Below are positions 1 to 11,700 of a stretch of 64,000 nt of DNA, piece by piece. Position numbers and translations under genes: made by a program. The DNA is from Blasia pusilla (Eukaryota; Marchantiophyta; Marchantiopsida; Blasiales). Position 1 is the stretch's first letter, and each line of letters opens with the position of its first letter. The stretch spans positions 46,748,001-46,812,000 of the forward strand of contig CM114272.1 in the NCBI GenBank assembly GCA_050084515.1, given 5' to 3'. The notes under the pieces were generated by a model. The model ran no database searches, had not been told where the DNA came from, and was given only the letters and a program-made list of their open reading frames with translations.

Positions 1-1462
1 GTCCATTGAGTGACCCAAGACATGATGTTGTGATGCCTTTGATAGTGACAGTACTATTGTCACTCCTATGGGGAATCCCATCGCTCATCGGCGTTGGGAT
101 CCACCAATTGTTGTACTTGGTCATCCCAAACCAAGCCAGGCTTGGCCTCCTTGAATGCATAGGAAGAGGGAAAACTCACCAATGTGGGAAAGGCCGCCCG
201 TGGCATGCCAATCTTGTTGACCACAATCAACGGCAGTCGATCATCGTGCCTCACTGCCTATGATCCATGACTTCAATCCAGAATAGAATCCACCAACAAT
301 TGGGAGGGGTGCTCCACTCTCGCATAAGCCCTCCGCAAAACCTCATGTGGCATAAAAATGGTCCACCAAAGATGCGTGCGATGTACTCATGAACCTATAC
401 ACGCTGCATCCAAAAACATTTCCGGGTCAATTCATGCCCGCACCTGATGTGCACTCGTCACCACGCGGATCCTCAAATCACCCAAAATCGGCATTGTCTC
501 CAGAATCTATGCTCGAGAATGGTGTTGATGCTCTTGCAAGTGTCAAAAGATCCGCATCATTTCCCAAAACAACGTGGATCGAATGTCAACCAACCCGCTA
601 CCTCATCCAACACTCAACAGGTCCTAACACAACCAACCGGCATTGACCAAATCTATGGTCCTTATCCATTCCAAGTTCTACGGCCCCAACAATGAAATGT
701 CCCTTGGTAGGGAATTCTAGTATCCCTGGACGGCAGACACAAAAAATAAGTCGGGAAATTGGAGGCGTCACTACGACACATGGTGAAGTGAAGGGTGCCT
801 TGCAATATTATCAATCTCAACATACAAGTACTACTGCACGCGCACTCATGCATGCAAAATAGCAGCTAAGCCAGTGTTGATCCCTCCAAAGAGATCCAAC
901 ATGCGAATACCTTCCTCTAGGATGCGCCATACAATCGAGATGGTGTCCAAAGGGGTCATGGTAGCACTCTTAGCAACCTAGGATTCCTCTAATCTCTCAC
1001 AATCTGGTGCAAATGCCATGCCGTCTGCACGTCCTCATCTGCCAAGTATGAGAGCTCCTCACTTGAGCCCCACAACGGCACCTCTCCTCCCCAGAATGAT
1101 GCGGCTATCATAGCACTCATGTCCCTAGAAGCGTCAAGCGCGGGTGTGTCCTTTGCATGGACATGCCCCTCAATCAAATCACAAGACTACGTGATGGCGT
1201 TGTCGAATGCTGCTAATGTCGCCATCTCTCCTGGCGGTCGCTCAATCACTCCACTCGTGAATCGAACAAGTATTGAACTAAGTCATCCATCATCGGAGTG
1301 CTATCTTGGTGTGTAAGACGTTGTCTCCTCCCAGGAATCCAAGGAAAACCCCATCGGATACAACACTGCTCCACCAACCAAGACCTCGTAGGACTCTGCA
1401 TCGATCACTATCGCCTTGGTTCGCACCACGGACTCATCTGTAGGATGACCAGGGCGAATCCT
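1..1462 (-). pseudogene. Gypsy G1: protease tail and cytosine-methyltransferase domain, decayed
   Basis: Read on the minus strand, this is the downstream half of a Ty3/gypsy polyprotein. Positions 1301-1462 encode the protease C-terminus, with ESYEVLVGGAVLYP matching ESYDVLVGSTVLYP of the second copy at 53.3 kb. Further along come C5-cytosine methyltransferase motifs: motif I (MLDLFGGINTGLAA, about 868-925), a motif VI-like ILETMPILG (about 484-512), a motif VIII-like VHRTHLWWT (about 350-390), and the C-terminal HDDRLPLIVVNKIG block (about 205-254). Several in-frame stops interrupt it, so it is a relic. It continues upstream across transposon E1 at 13181-15400. It is useful as an uninterrupted version of the site where E2 sits in the other copy. 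Identification is by motif and by alignment with the second copy. Confidence 0.75.
1453..1462. repeat. Left target-site duplication of E1
   Basis: GGCGAATCCT lies directly outside the left end of E1. The matching right copy GGTGAATCCT is at 13171-13180 (9 of 10 identical). Removing E1 and one copy restores a continuous gypsy protease reading frame that aligns with the other gypsy copy, which confirms both boundaries. Confidence 0.9.
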
Positions 1463-1479
1463 GGGGGCTGGTATTCTTG

Positions 1480-1525
1480 CAAGAGAGAGGAAGAGAGGAG
1501 AGTCTCTCTTAAAAAAAAAGGGCCA
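1480..1525. repeat. GA-rich subterminal tract, left end of E1
   Basis: AGAGAGGAAGAGAGGAGAG followed by an A-run. A similar GA-rich tract, as inverted CT-rich sequence, lies at the right end of E1 (13118-13160) and at both ends of E2 (39959-40030 and 52185-52243). It appears to be a family-specific extension of the terminal inverted repeats. Confidence 0.7.
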
Positions 1526-1559
1526 AATCCGCCTCCTCTCTTCGAAAATTTTTGACATA

Positions 1560-2544
1560 TTTGAAAATTTTGTTTGCTTTCAAATTCATGAAATCTTTAG
1601 AAGAGAGTAGGTAGTGGTCCACATTCGGGCCTTAAGAAACCTCCTTTTTTCAAGGGGCGAAAAACAAGTAGACATCATAAGACCACTACAAACATTTTTC
1701 CATCACTCTCCATATGAGCCTAAGTTCCTTTACATTGCCTGTCTCGAGTCCCTGAATGTGCCTGGGGCTATTTTTTGGAGGACCATTGGCAAATAATGTT
1801 ACCAGAAGTAGCAATCTCATCTCAATGAAAGGTTCAAATAAAGACCAACTTTATGAAATGTGAACACAGGAGACGATAATTAAACCAAAAGATTTTTAGT
1901 TGTCTAGAGTAAAGAGAAACTGATGTCCCTTCATTCATATCCTAAATTTGATAAACCGAGAAGCTACACCCCTCCCAACCCGTCGGAATTTTACAGGTTC
2001 CAACTCTTGCAACCCGTCGGAATCAGATGGCTTGCACCCCTTGTAAGCAAGCTCACCATAACAAAGGAAAGATTTTGAGAAGTGATTCCATTCCACCCTG
2101 CACCCACGAAAATTCAACTGTTTGGGAATCCGAAATGGCAATCCGATAGGTTATAGGAATCCATTACGTCTTAGAGAAGAAAAGAAGCCTAAGACTGGTT
2201 TAACGATATTAGGGGAACGAGCCAAAAGTGAAGAAGCACGTCACAATGCCTCAGAATTTGGTCTCCCAGGGAAAGAGTCTGATCACTTAAGCAGCCAACT
2301 TGTCGAAATTCGACAGCTTGCCTGGAAATGGTTGAAAAGTTGCAGTGGTCAAAAAGTGAAAAGTTGCAACCCGTCAGAATCTGGCGGGTTGCAAAATTTT
2401 AATTCTTAGTAGCTAGACGAACACAATCCACAAGTCCAAAAAAAATATTCAAAAAAATTTTACAAACACCATTATGGGTCGAAAAAATCTCGTCCTTTAT
2501 TACATCCGGAATAAAGGAAGGAATCTCGGAAATGTACATTTGAT
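1560..2544. other. E1 subterminal region beyond the methyltransferase-like gene
   Basis: No intact gene. Read on the minus strand it holds the tail of a tandem duplication of the methyltransferase gene's terminal exon and 3' region. The stretch 2122-2220 matches 2830-2930, so the unit is about 700 bp. Palindrome-family units are visible near 1977-2038 and 2363-2393. The outermost 200 bp match the E2 end at about 52020-52200. Confidence 0.6.
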
Positions 2545-2863
2545 CTAGTCTACGATTTCTTCAGCCTCGTCATCTACAAATTTGCTCCTAACTCTCCTAG
2601 GTTCCTGTACAAAAGGAATGTCCTGGGATACAAGTGGCTCCTCTGGCCGATTGTAGACGGGGATAAAAAATGTTGGCGAATTTGAGAGCCTTGGCCCCCC
2701 TAGGTACACCATAACGGTCCCATGTAACCTGATTTGAGTCCCATTGCCTTCCTCGGCAGTATATCTTGTACGCTCTACAATGTGACACCCATCCAGTATC
2801 AATATGTGCTCCGTCCTTGGAAATACCATGATGGCAATCCCACAGGTAGTAGGAATCCAACAT
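2545..2863 (-). pseudogene. Duplicated terminal exon of the methyltransferase-like gene (E1)
   Basis: A short minus-strand reading frame ends in an acidic tail (DDEAEEIVD) before its stop. It resembles the real terminal exon 700 bp upstream: HILILDGCHIVERTRYTAEE lines up with NILCLEGRHQLFDLCKEKK, and both end in a proline-rich stretch and an acidic tail. The downstream sequence (TGTACATTT, A/T-rich, TTTTTTCGACC) is shared too. I read it as a diverged tandem copy of the last exon plus 3' UTR. The same copy exists in E2 (50930-51250), so the duplication predates the split of the two elements. Confidence 0.6.
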
Positions 2864-3889
2864 GTCTTAGAGAAGAGAAGAAGCCTATGCCTTGTTTGAC
2901 GATACTAGGGGAAGGTGCCAAAGTGAAGAAGCCCGCCAGAATGCATCTAAAGAGTCCGAAGAGTCGATCACTCCGTGACCAACTGTCGGAATCGGCGGAG
3001 TTGCCTGGAAGTAGTTAAAAAGGTGCAGTGGTCAAAAAGTGAAAAGTTGCAAGCCGTGGAAATCCGGCGGGTTGCAAAATAGAAGTCCTCGGAGTACATA
3101 GACGATCACATTCGACAAGACCAAAAAAGATATTTAGCAAAGTTTTATAGATACCATCATCGTTCGAAAAAATCTTGTCCTTTATTACATCTGAAAGAAG
3201 CTCAGAACTGTACATTTGATCTATTCTATGAAATCTTTTGCCTCGTCATCAAATAAATCCCTACTCCAAACGCTGCTGTCAAGCTGGATCCTTGAGTTCT
3301 TTGAACTCACTCGTCATCGTTCGAGAGCTCTTCCAAGATTATTGTCGGCCTTGCCCTCCCGATTTTCGGAATCGTGGGAAGTGACGATGGTGTCACTACC
3401 AATGGTGGGTCTGGAACTGGAGCTCTCGGCTTCTGAGGAGAGTTGTACGCCCCAACTACCCTGTCGTAATCTGCCTTTTTCTCCTTGCAAAGGTCAAACA
3501 GTTGATGCCTTCCCTCAAGGCAGAGAATGTTCCTACCACTCTGCCAGGCGCCTCTAATACTTGCCCCTGAGAGGCCCACTAAGTCGAACATCAAGTCACC
3601 CGGCCTTGAGTAGAGCGCGATGAGCGTTTGCATGAGGGCTGGCGGCTTTTCCCTTCCTCCAAGTAAGGGGGTACCGTCTTGCATGTAAATTCCCGGGGGG
3701 AATTGTATAAACTATCTAAGCTCTACCCATTGGAGCATGGATCCACCTGGAAGTTGTGCTCAGGCCGGACAGAGCAGTAAACATAGGAGTGGTCCATCTG
3801 TAAAGAAGCACGTTGGAAACAATGTCAGCAACAAGAAAGAGCTACTTGACCACAGGTGTACTCTCACTATGGTGACATAATGTGCAACC

Positions 3890-4265
3890 CGTCCCCAAAG
3901 AACTTCGCATTATAATCCTAAGATTGGAGCAACCTCTCAGAGTCCGACGGGTTGTTTTACAAGTGTTTGTGATTTTTTTGTCCATGAGCAACCCATCGGA
4001 AGGCGACAGGTTGCTGGCTTAGAGCAACCCATGGTTGGCTAAGAGCAACCCGTTGCTTTCAGACGGGTTGCATCATTCCAGAAACACAAGGAAAAAGCAT
4101 GAGCACTTGCAACCCGTCATGTTCCGACGGGTTGCATTCACCCAATGGAGACTTGCGGTAAATTTGCAACCGGTCGCTTTCAGACGGATTGCACCACCGA
4201 AGTCTCCAGCTCAAAAAATCTGACGGGTTGCATGCAGAGATGCAACCCGTCGGAGAAAGACAATT
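3890..4265. repeat. Intronic palindrome cluster, E1 intron 3
   Basis: About seven copies or half-copies of the GCAACCCGTCGGA / TCCGACGGGTTGC palindrome lie in the intron that separates the DLPSG exon from the terminal exon. The equivalent intron in E2 (49508-49867) also holds seven. Spacing is less regular here than in the other arrays. Confidence 0.75.
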
Positions 4266-6356
4266 TGGATACAAATTTAGAGCCCTTACTCGAATTTGAC
4301 TCGTCGCGGATCGGAGTGGGTACTCGTTCTTGATGATCCGCGATTGCGTCGTCCTCCACTTCAGCGACCTCTTGACGCACTGGAGGTTGAAGAGCTCGTC
4401 CTCGCTCCATCCAGTCAAAACTAAGAAAAAGCCCCGGTCACTAAGGTAAGCGTCTGCAAAGGAAAACATGAGCGCGATCTGGTCATAAGAAAGAGGGACA
4501 TTCCAGTTTGGGACCTCGTCGGACGGATTCTCGTCCCACAAGCGCAACCCCGAGGGCAAATCAGCGACGAGGAGATCCACCACCACCGACCTCCCCATGG
4601 ACCATCCAGGGAGCGTGCCCGTTTCGATGAAGCTTCCCTCCCAACGTTGTCAATTTCTCGATGGCGGGTATAGACGCTTGGGAACTGAAACTTTTCAGCT
4701 CATCCAGAAGATTCGTGCAGTGAATGATGACGCTTGTCTGAGTCATTGTTTCTCTATGTCTTCCCAAGGATGATGGAGTGTATTCCACATCTTGGTCTGC
4801 TCCCTGGGAAAACCCTGGCGCCTCTCGCTTCCGCTTCTCCCGAGTCTGCGGTCGGCTTGTTGGGGTCTCTATGACCTCAGACTCTGGTGGAGTTTTTTTT
4901 GCGGAGGACTTGGTCCAACCCTCTCTCCCCACTCGCCCGGACGATTCCGGCTCTCGCCTTGAATTTTCAGCCTCCCTTTGGGAAGACTCGGCCTCGGAAT
5001 TCTTCGATCCCCCCGCCTTGGCTTTGAGACCCGCTGTAGATTTGTCCTTGGCGGTGACGACCTTGGACACTAACGCCGTTATCTCGAGGGCTTGCTCCTC
5101 CGCATCTCCTTCGAAAAAGTCTTCAGGGTGCACAAGATTGGGGATGTCGTCCCTACCTGTGGCCACTGCATCATAGAGCAGGCGTATCGGGTCATTGAAG
5201 TCCACCCAAATTGGGCAATTCTCCACCTCCCAATCGGACATGCTTTGAGCCATCTCCATGTCGTACATGGAAAATGTCTCTCCATCAGGCGAAGAAGCCC
5301 ACAATTTTCAGGCTGCCGGTATTTTTTGCCAGTTACCTGCATTCTTACAATGGACGAGGTATTTGAACACCATGCGTTGGGCAGCTCTTAGTGGAGATGC
5401 ATCAGTCGCCTGCTCTTGAAGATCTCGCTCCTTCTTTGCAAAATCCCTTTTTTCGCTTCTATTTCTTTGTCAAGGTCTGTCTGAGGGAGGATGCGATCCT
5501 TGAACATCATCTTGAAACCTGGGTTTTTAATGGGCTTGTCCCGCATGTCAACCAGCCAAAGTTCAAAATCTTCAACACTCTCCATGTTAGCTTCCTCCAG
5601 AACTGGCTCTATTCTTTTCAGCTCCGCTTGGAGACCCACGAGCATGGACTTCCCGAGAAGCCGCAACGCGTCCCAGAATGACCATTCACGGAGCCAGTGG
5701 GAGATCACTGGATCAGAGACACCCAGAGGATGGTGTGCCGCCCTCTTTTGGGCCTCTGTACCCTCGAGACTGATTTTCATCAGTCGGATTCTCCTAAATT
5801 TGCTAATTCCAGCAAGGCAAATCGATGCACGCGATTGAGAGACACTTTCTCCCCAATCCGACCTTGCGGATCTTCATCCCTCTTCCGCTGGCGCTTGATT
5901 ATCGCCTTCAGCTCCTTGTAGAAATCGGGGCCAAGTTCGGGGTTGAGAATGGCGATGTAGCGTTGCATCTTGCTTGTAGTGTACTTCGTAGCTGCAGATA
6001 CTGCAGCTTGGATGAAGTTTACACGCTCAGACACAGACACTTTCTCCCTCCGCTCCAGCTCCAATGCAGCGCTCTTCTTGGCGGCTTGTATCTTCGACCA
6101 GCAAAGGATTGTCACGGCTGCATCTTGGGAAATATATTTATTTGCCCAAGTTTTTTTTTATTATTTGAGCACCCTTTGTCAACATCTCATTTACAAGGGC
6201 CTCGCCCAAGAACCCCTTGTACTCTGCCGGGTGCGTCGTTAGCACTTTCTTCACCCGATCGCAATCTTGGATCCAGTGGTGGGTGACATTCCCCTCTGAT
6301 ACAATCCTGCATATCCAAACTCAATATCAGAAATTTTTCAAGGTACATGGGTTCCT

Positions 6357-7046
6357 ACAACCCGTCGGACTCCGACATGTTGTCACAGCTCATGGTCGGA
6401 ATGGTAGCTACGAGCTAAATTTTGCAACCCATCGGAGTCCGACGGATTGCATTCAAATTTGTAATTGCCTGGTTTCAACCCGTCGGACTCTGACGGGTTG
6501 TCAGATAATTTGTATTTAGAGAGTGGTTACCGAGAGAAAATTGAACAAATCAACCCTTTGGAGTCCGACAAGTTGCGCAATTTCAATTAAAGCTGCAATT
6601 TGACGCCAAAAATGTAGCTCCCCTGCCTCCGAATGCAACCTGTTGGACTCCGACAAGTTGCTTTCCGCCAAAAATATCAAAAAACAGCTGCGAGTCAAGC
6701 AACCCGTCGGACTCCAACGAGGTGCTTTCTTCAAAAAACATCCAAAAACAGCGGCATGTCAAGCAACTTGTCGGACTCCGACGAGTTGCTTTTGGCCAAA
6801 AACATCCTAAACCTGTGGTCAGTCGAACAAGTTGTCGGACTCCGACGAGTTGCTTTCGGCCAAAAACATCCTAAACCTGTGGTCAGTCGAACAACTTGTC
6901 GGACTCCAACAAGTTGGTTTTGGCCAAAAACATCCTAAACATGTGGTCAGTCAAACAACTGGTCGATCTCCGACGAGTTGCTTTCGGCCAAAAACATCCC
7001 AAAAACAAGGGCGACTCAAACAACTTGTCGGAGTCCGAAGGTTTGC
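6357..7046. repeat. Periodic palindrome array, E1 intron 2 (11 units)
   Basis: Units start near 6357, 6424, 6476, 6550, 6635, 6699, 6763, 6828, 6891, 6955 and 7020. The last six steps are 63-65 bp. Each unit is a near-palindrome with 13-nt arms around one central base. The spacers between the last units are near-identical to one another (TTTCGGCCAAAAACATCC and similar), suggesting growth by tandem duplication of a unit of about 64 bp. The array lies in the intron following the ParB-like exon, as in E2 at 46825-47355. Confidence 0.85.
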
Positions 7047-7589
7047 AGCAAGAGGAAACTTACGTGTTCATGGCATGCATGGCCATCTCCATCATCGCCA
7101 AGTGATGAGGGTATGGATGTAGCACGACTGCCTTCACACAAAAATGTACCTCCAATGAGTTTGGGCGCTCCTCTGCAAACTCGGTCCACGCCATGAACCT
7201 GTGGTTTCCATCCCAAATGAAGAAATACAGGTTCTGCATCTAGCAGAATTCCGTCCCCTTTATCGCCCTTCTTTTTCCCTCTGAGCTTTTGCCAATTCTG
7301 CTCTCCTCACCGACACGTCCAAACGCTTCTTTTCACGCTTTTTGTCGGAGATCCTTTTCTCCGAGGCATGTGACGCCTCAGCCTCTGCGTTCTGTTTTTC
7401 GAGCGCTTTATTTACACGTTTTGCAAGAAGCTCATGCTTGTGCATCTCCGCTTCCCTTTCCCGCTCCTTGATTTCTTGCTCCCTTAACTCATTGGGCAAA
7501 CGAGGTCCTCGAGATGGTGACGCAGGAGTCCTCATGGACTTGGGAGTGAAGCTCCCAGCCTTGTTTGCTTGAGATTTTTTCCTCGTCAT

Positions 7590-7979
7590 TGTTCTCGAAA
7601 ATGCCTCCTATGGACAAGGAAATTGCTCTCTGTGCACGATGAATCGGCTTGAGGAATCGCCTTGATGAGTCGCCTTGCTGATGTCACGATGAGTGGCCTT
7701 GATGAGTAGCTCGAATCATCTCGCGATCGCTTGCTCGAATCGTCGCTCGAACGTCGGGTTGGTTTTTATCACGTCTCGCAATGAGTCGTCGTGTAAAGCG
7801 CCCCTTGGTATCTGGTCAGCTGCTCGAAGAAAGAGCAATTGAGATCGCAAAACAAAAAATGGAAATGAGTGAACCTTCCCCTATTTATACTTTCCGAGCT
7901 GTTGGGCTCACCGTTGGGTCGCATCGTCCTTCCGACGGTGACATGCCCGCCGTTATGGAAGTTTGGACGTGATAAAAAC
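7590..7979. promoter_or_regulatory. 5' region of the E1 methyltransferase-like gene
   Basis: The stretch between the start codon at 7589 and the palindrome array holds no gene. It corresponds to 45243-45612 in E2. A TATA-like element (CTATTTATAC, 7885-7894) lies about 300 bp upstream of the start, and the same sequence is present in E2 (TATAAATAGGG, about 45330-45340). I infer the promoter and 5' UTR lie here. Confidence 0.45.
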
Positions 7980-8652
7980 CAACCCGACGGCTTCGACAGG
8001 TTGCACGCTTCCCGAGGGTTCAAGGCATCCGTCCTCGTGGCAACCCGTTGCGCGCCTCCGCCATCTTCAGACAAGAACACGAGGTACCCGCGCAACCCGT
8101 CGGAGACCGACAAGTTGCGCGCCTATGCCGTCTTCGGACAAGAACGCAAGGTACCCGCGCAACCTGTCGGATTCCGGTGGGTTGGAGGCTTCCCTCGTCT
8201 TGGGATAACAAGGCAGGCTTCCCGTGCAACTCATCGGAGGCCGACAGGTTGCACGCTTCCTTCATGTAAGCATTACAAGGCGAGGCACTTGCGCAACCCG
8301 TCTGAAGTCGACGGGTTGCGCGCCTCTGCCGTCTTTGGGCAGGAAGGTGCGGCACCCGCGCAACTCGTCAGAAACAGACGGGTTACACGCTTCCTTAATG
8401 TAAGTGTTACAAGGTGAGGCAATTGCGCAACCCGTCTGAGGCCAATGGGTTGCGCGCCTCCGCCGTCTTCGGGCAAGAAGGCGCGGCACCCGCGCAACTC
8501 GTCGGAGATCGACGGGTTGCACGCTTCCTTCATGTTAGCGTTACAAGGTGAGGTAGAAGCGTGCACCCCGTCCAAAGTCGATGGGTTGCACGCTTTGCTT
8601 ATCTTGGGTTAATAGGCAAGGTACGAGGGCAACCCGTCGGTTATCGATTGGA
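7980..8652. repeat. Periodic palindrome array between the divergent E1 genes
   Basis: Palindromic units start near 7980, 8092, 8159, 8226, 8292, 8360, 8426, 8493, 8562 and 8629, with a half unit near 8040. The steps from 8092 on are 66-69 bp. The consensus arm is GCAACCCGTCGGA and the opposite arm TCCGACGGGTTGC. Two spacer types of about 40 bp alternate (one with GCGCGCCTCCGCCGTCTTCG, one with CACGCTTCCTTCATG). The array sits between two divergent promoters, where an operator or iteron-like protein-binding array would be placed. The same arrangement exists in E2 at 44580-45242. Confidence 0.9.
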
Positions 8653-8789
8653 CATTTTCACCTACCAAACTTCGTCTTGTCAGTCAAATTCTGTCAGGAG
8701 AATCGGAGTCCCTATTCACTATAAATTAAACATTCTCATTCTCATTCTCATACCAATTCTCTGTCTCCTCCCGGTGGAATCTTCTGGGA
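8653..8789 (+). promoter_or_regulatory. 5' region of the E1 transposase gene
   Basis: Between the palindrome array and the ATG at 8790 there is a TATA-like stretch (CACTATAAATTAAAC, about 8717-8731), followed by a pyrimidine-rich leader. The matching E2 sequence (44313-44440) keeps the TATAAATTAAA motif on the minus strand. Promoter assignment is inferred from position and motif. Confidence 0.5.
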
Positions 8790-11700
8790 ATGGATAATTA
8801 TGTGAAGCTCACTTGTGGCAGTCATCTAGCGGCCCTTCCTCAATCAGAAATTGTTCGATTGCAAGCTCGTGAGTCTTTCATAGCAGTGGATGAAAATTAT
8901 CTCTCAGTTCGATTTCTTCTCCAAATTGGAACCATCTTTGTATCCAAGGATGTTAGGGTGGATGATACGGAGGACACAATAGGTGAGACAGTCCAGCTAG
9001 TGATTGCAGACCGTAAAGTATGGAATCTCCTACCTCTAGCAAATGGTCAATATAGAGTTTACGGCTTGCCCCTGAATTCCTCTATTTCCCAAGTAGACGG
9101 TCGAGAATTTTGTAGTGCACCGAGCTCTACGTTTGCAACTCCTAGCTCAGTAGATCCGGCTTCGACTCCAACTTCACACGCTCGTAATAATGTTGTACTT
9201 CCTGAAGACATTCCGGATATTGTCAACCTTAGTGGATGTGTCGGACACCAACCGGGCCCTCTGTTCGCCTACTTGTTCCTCTTGCGAGTATTAGGCAATA
9301 GTTTGCTATCGCCTTTGGCCTTGAAAATATTCAAGCACATTCTTGTCGCCCACGTACGATGGTAATTGCATTTTTGAGTTGCCTCCACCTGCTGCTCCTC
9401 CTCAAAAGAAAGATGGAGGACGCTTGAAGGATACAGACAGAAAGTCTGATTGTCATCAATGATGCAGGCTTCAACGGACTAGTGCTTCAATTCCATATGG
9501 TCCTTGGATTGTCTCCCGCCGCCAATGCATTGGAGCCTTGGAGTGTAGAAGTCCAGCATGCCCGTATCTAGAGCGCAACGGGCGAGTCAATACGTCGCAA
9601 TTCCCTCCCAAGAATGCAGAAACTCCATATGAGGTCGGTGCCACCATACCACCGGGAGGCCATCGATGTCCTCATTGTCAGGCATCCCCCTTCTACGTTG
9701 GAGCGTGTCTTGCATACATATTTTTCATTGTCCACGACTTGGGCTCTACGTCAGAGTACACAAGGTAGGCAGTTCATGTTGGCTTCCATACTCATCATGT
9801 GATCGATGCAATTCAGAGACACATTAAGGAGGATGTGGCGAAGAAAGTTGCCGAGGTCTATAGAAACTCTCCGGGTTCAAAGCCCAGAGTGATCAAGCTC
9901 ACAACAACATCACAAATTTGTGAACAATTGCTTGGAATCCCTGGACAGGGCGAGATCACGGCTGCTGAGGAGAAACAACTCTGGGAAAATCTCGCATTTC
10001 TCGCTGATCTTGAATGCTTTCGGAATTTGCTGCGTCAAATACGGGTACTGGATGGAAAGACGGCCGAAATGGATGTCATTGCCAGAATCAAGGCCAACTC
10101 CAGATTTCCATTCATTCAAAGATGGCACTTTAATGGGCCAGGGAGGCGAGGGATCCAGGGCCTATGTCTTCAAAATATCAACCACAGGTCTGTCGAGTGG
10201 CCTCGATCTTATAGATCGAATGAGGGAAGGGGAAGATCTTTACGGGAGCTGGGTAAGCTTTGATATTTGCTACAAAGTGTTGAACAGATGGTTGACAATG
10301 GGTGCTCACGTTTATGACCATGTGGAGAAGAGACTCAAAACTATATTTGTCTGTGAAGTAAAAGCAGAAGACGTTGGCAGTTTGAAGATGTGTTGGTTAC
10401 TCTTATTGGAGGTGGTGAAGGAAAACAAAAGGCCACCTTCGGAAATTTATGGGTTCATGGCGGACAATGCACAACTGGGTGGATTGCTATCAGGGAAGTG
10501 TTCTGGGATGGAGAGGTTCAACCGGAGAGGGAAAGGTCGGATGTTTTCCATTGGCAACAGTCTATGACCCGGTACACAAAATCTTGCATCAAGGAGAATA
10601 AGAGGACAGAGCATGTCACTCTACTCCAACGCTGCAAGGACAGCAAAACCTTGCACAGGCCATGGAATGCCAAGAAGAACTTCATGGGTGGTGGAGGAAG
10701 CATGCGATTGAGGGGAAGTACAAAGAGTTGTGCTCTTGGCTGAGTTGGTGGATTGTATGTATAAGACAATGGGGAAACTTCATGCGGCAGGTGAGTTCAC
10801 TATTTTGTCTTGTCAAGCTCACGCTGAGAATTGTTTGAAAAGTTGCAACTCAAGTTGAGAAGCGTGGGAACTATAGGGATTTCAAACCGAAGAAACCAAG
10901 CAACCCGTTGGAAACGGACGGGTTGCCTGAGTGTGCAACCAGTCGGAAACCGACGGGTTGCATCAAGAATTTTGGTGCAATCTGTTGCAGGTTATACTAG
11001 TATGCAAGTTGCATGTATACAAGGCCTGCAAATAGTTCAACCCGGATGGGTTTCGGATGACTTGCACTTGGATCTTCCAGCCCGGAGTGGCCAAAGGTTC
11101 TTGCAACCCGTCGTAATCAGACGGGTTGCAGTAGATGGTTCCTAGGTGTTGCAAAACGTCGGGACCCGACCGGTCGCAAAGTCGTTCATGGGATGCCTCG
11201 GCCTTGCAACCCGTCTGGTTCCGACAGGTAGCTTATTTCTTTGACTTCTCAGCTATTTTTGTTCCCTTCTAACATTGCCGTCGTTCCAGGGATTGAACAT
11301 TCATGAAAATGCCCTCTGCCCCAACACAAGTGGAGCAGAAAGTGTTCATTCCTCTTGGAGATTGTCACAAGCATGCCAACGAATTTCACTTGTGGAGGCA
11401 TGCCAAAAAGACCAGGAAAGAGCAATGCTACAGTCTACAGCATCCCATATCTTCCTCACAAAAGGCATAACAAAAGGAAGGGGGCCTTTGATCTACGAGC
11501 TCTATGTTAGGTATTTGTGAGATCAAGTGATGAAAAACTCTATGTGGAAGCCTTCAACCGGTGCGTAGCAGGAACTCCCCTTGAGCAAGACGTACACATT
11601 GGTGGGGATATTCATGGGCGGGTTTCAAGACGTCCGATACAGATGGTGGTAGAGCAGTCCGAGCCAGACTCGTGGAGACCAGATAAGTATCTTGACTTCA

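Larger units (their letters stand above)
3307..7589 (-). pseudogene. ParB-like / degenerate DNA amino-methyltransferase gene of E1
   Basis: Minus-strand, intron-containing gene starting MTRKKSQANK at 7589. The visible order is: a charged coiled-coil-like N-terminus (7260-7589); a ParB-like core with WDGNHRFMAW (about 7050-7235); a Lys/Arg-rich helical region with TTSKMQRYIAILNPELG (about 5780-6300); a Ser/Glu-rich linker (about 4700-5080); a methyltransferase half with VADLPSGLRLW (about 4285-4598); and a terminal exon with SRPGDLMFDLVGLSGAS, ending at 3307. The last two blocks match the permuted (beta-type) N4/N6 amino-methyltransferase layout, with DLPSG where an active enzyme has DPPY/SPPY. 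Compared with E2, about 665 bp between the N-terminus and the ParB-like core is deleted and several frames are broken. It is a pseudogene; its best-preserved relative is at 45613-50455. Confidence 0.65.

Noticed and set aside
2122-3018. Plus-strand frames of about 95 codons in E1
   Set aside because: Antisense shadows of the duplicated terminal exon of the methyltransferase-like gene.
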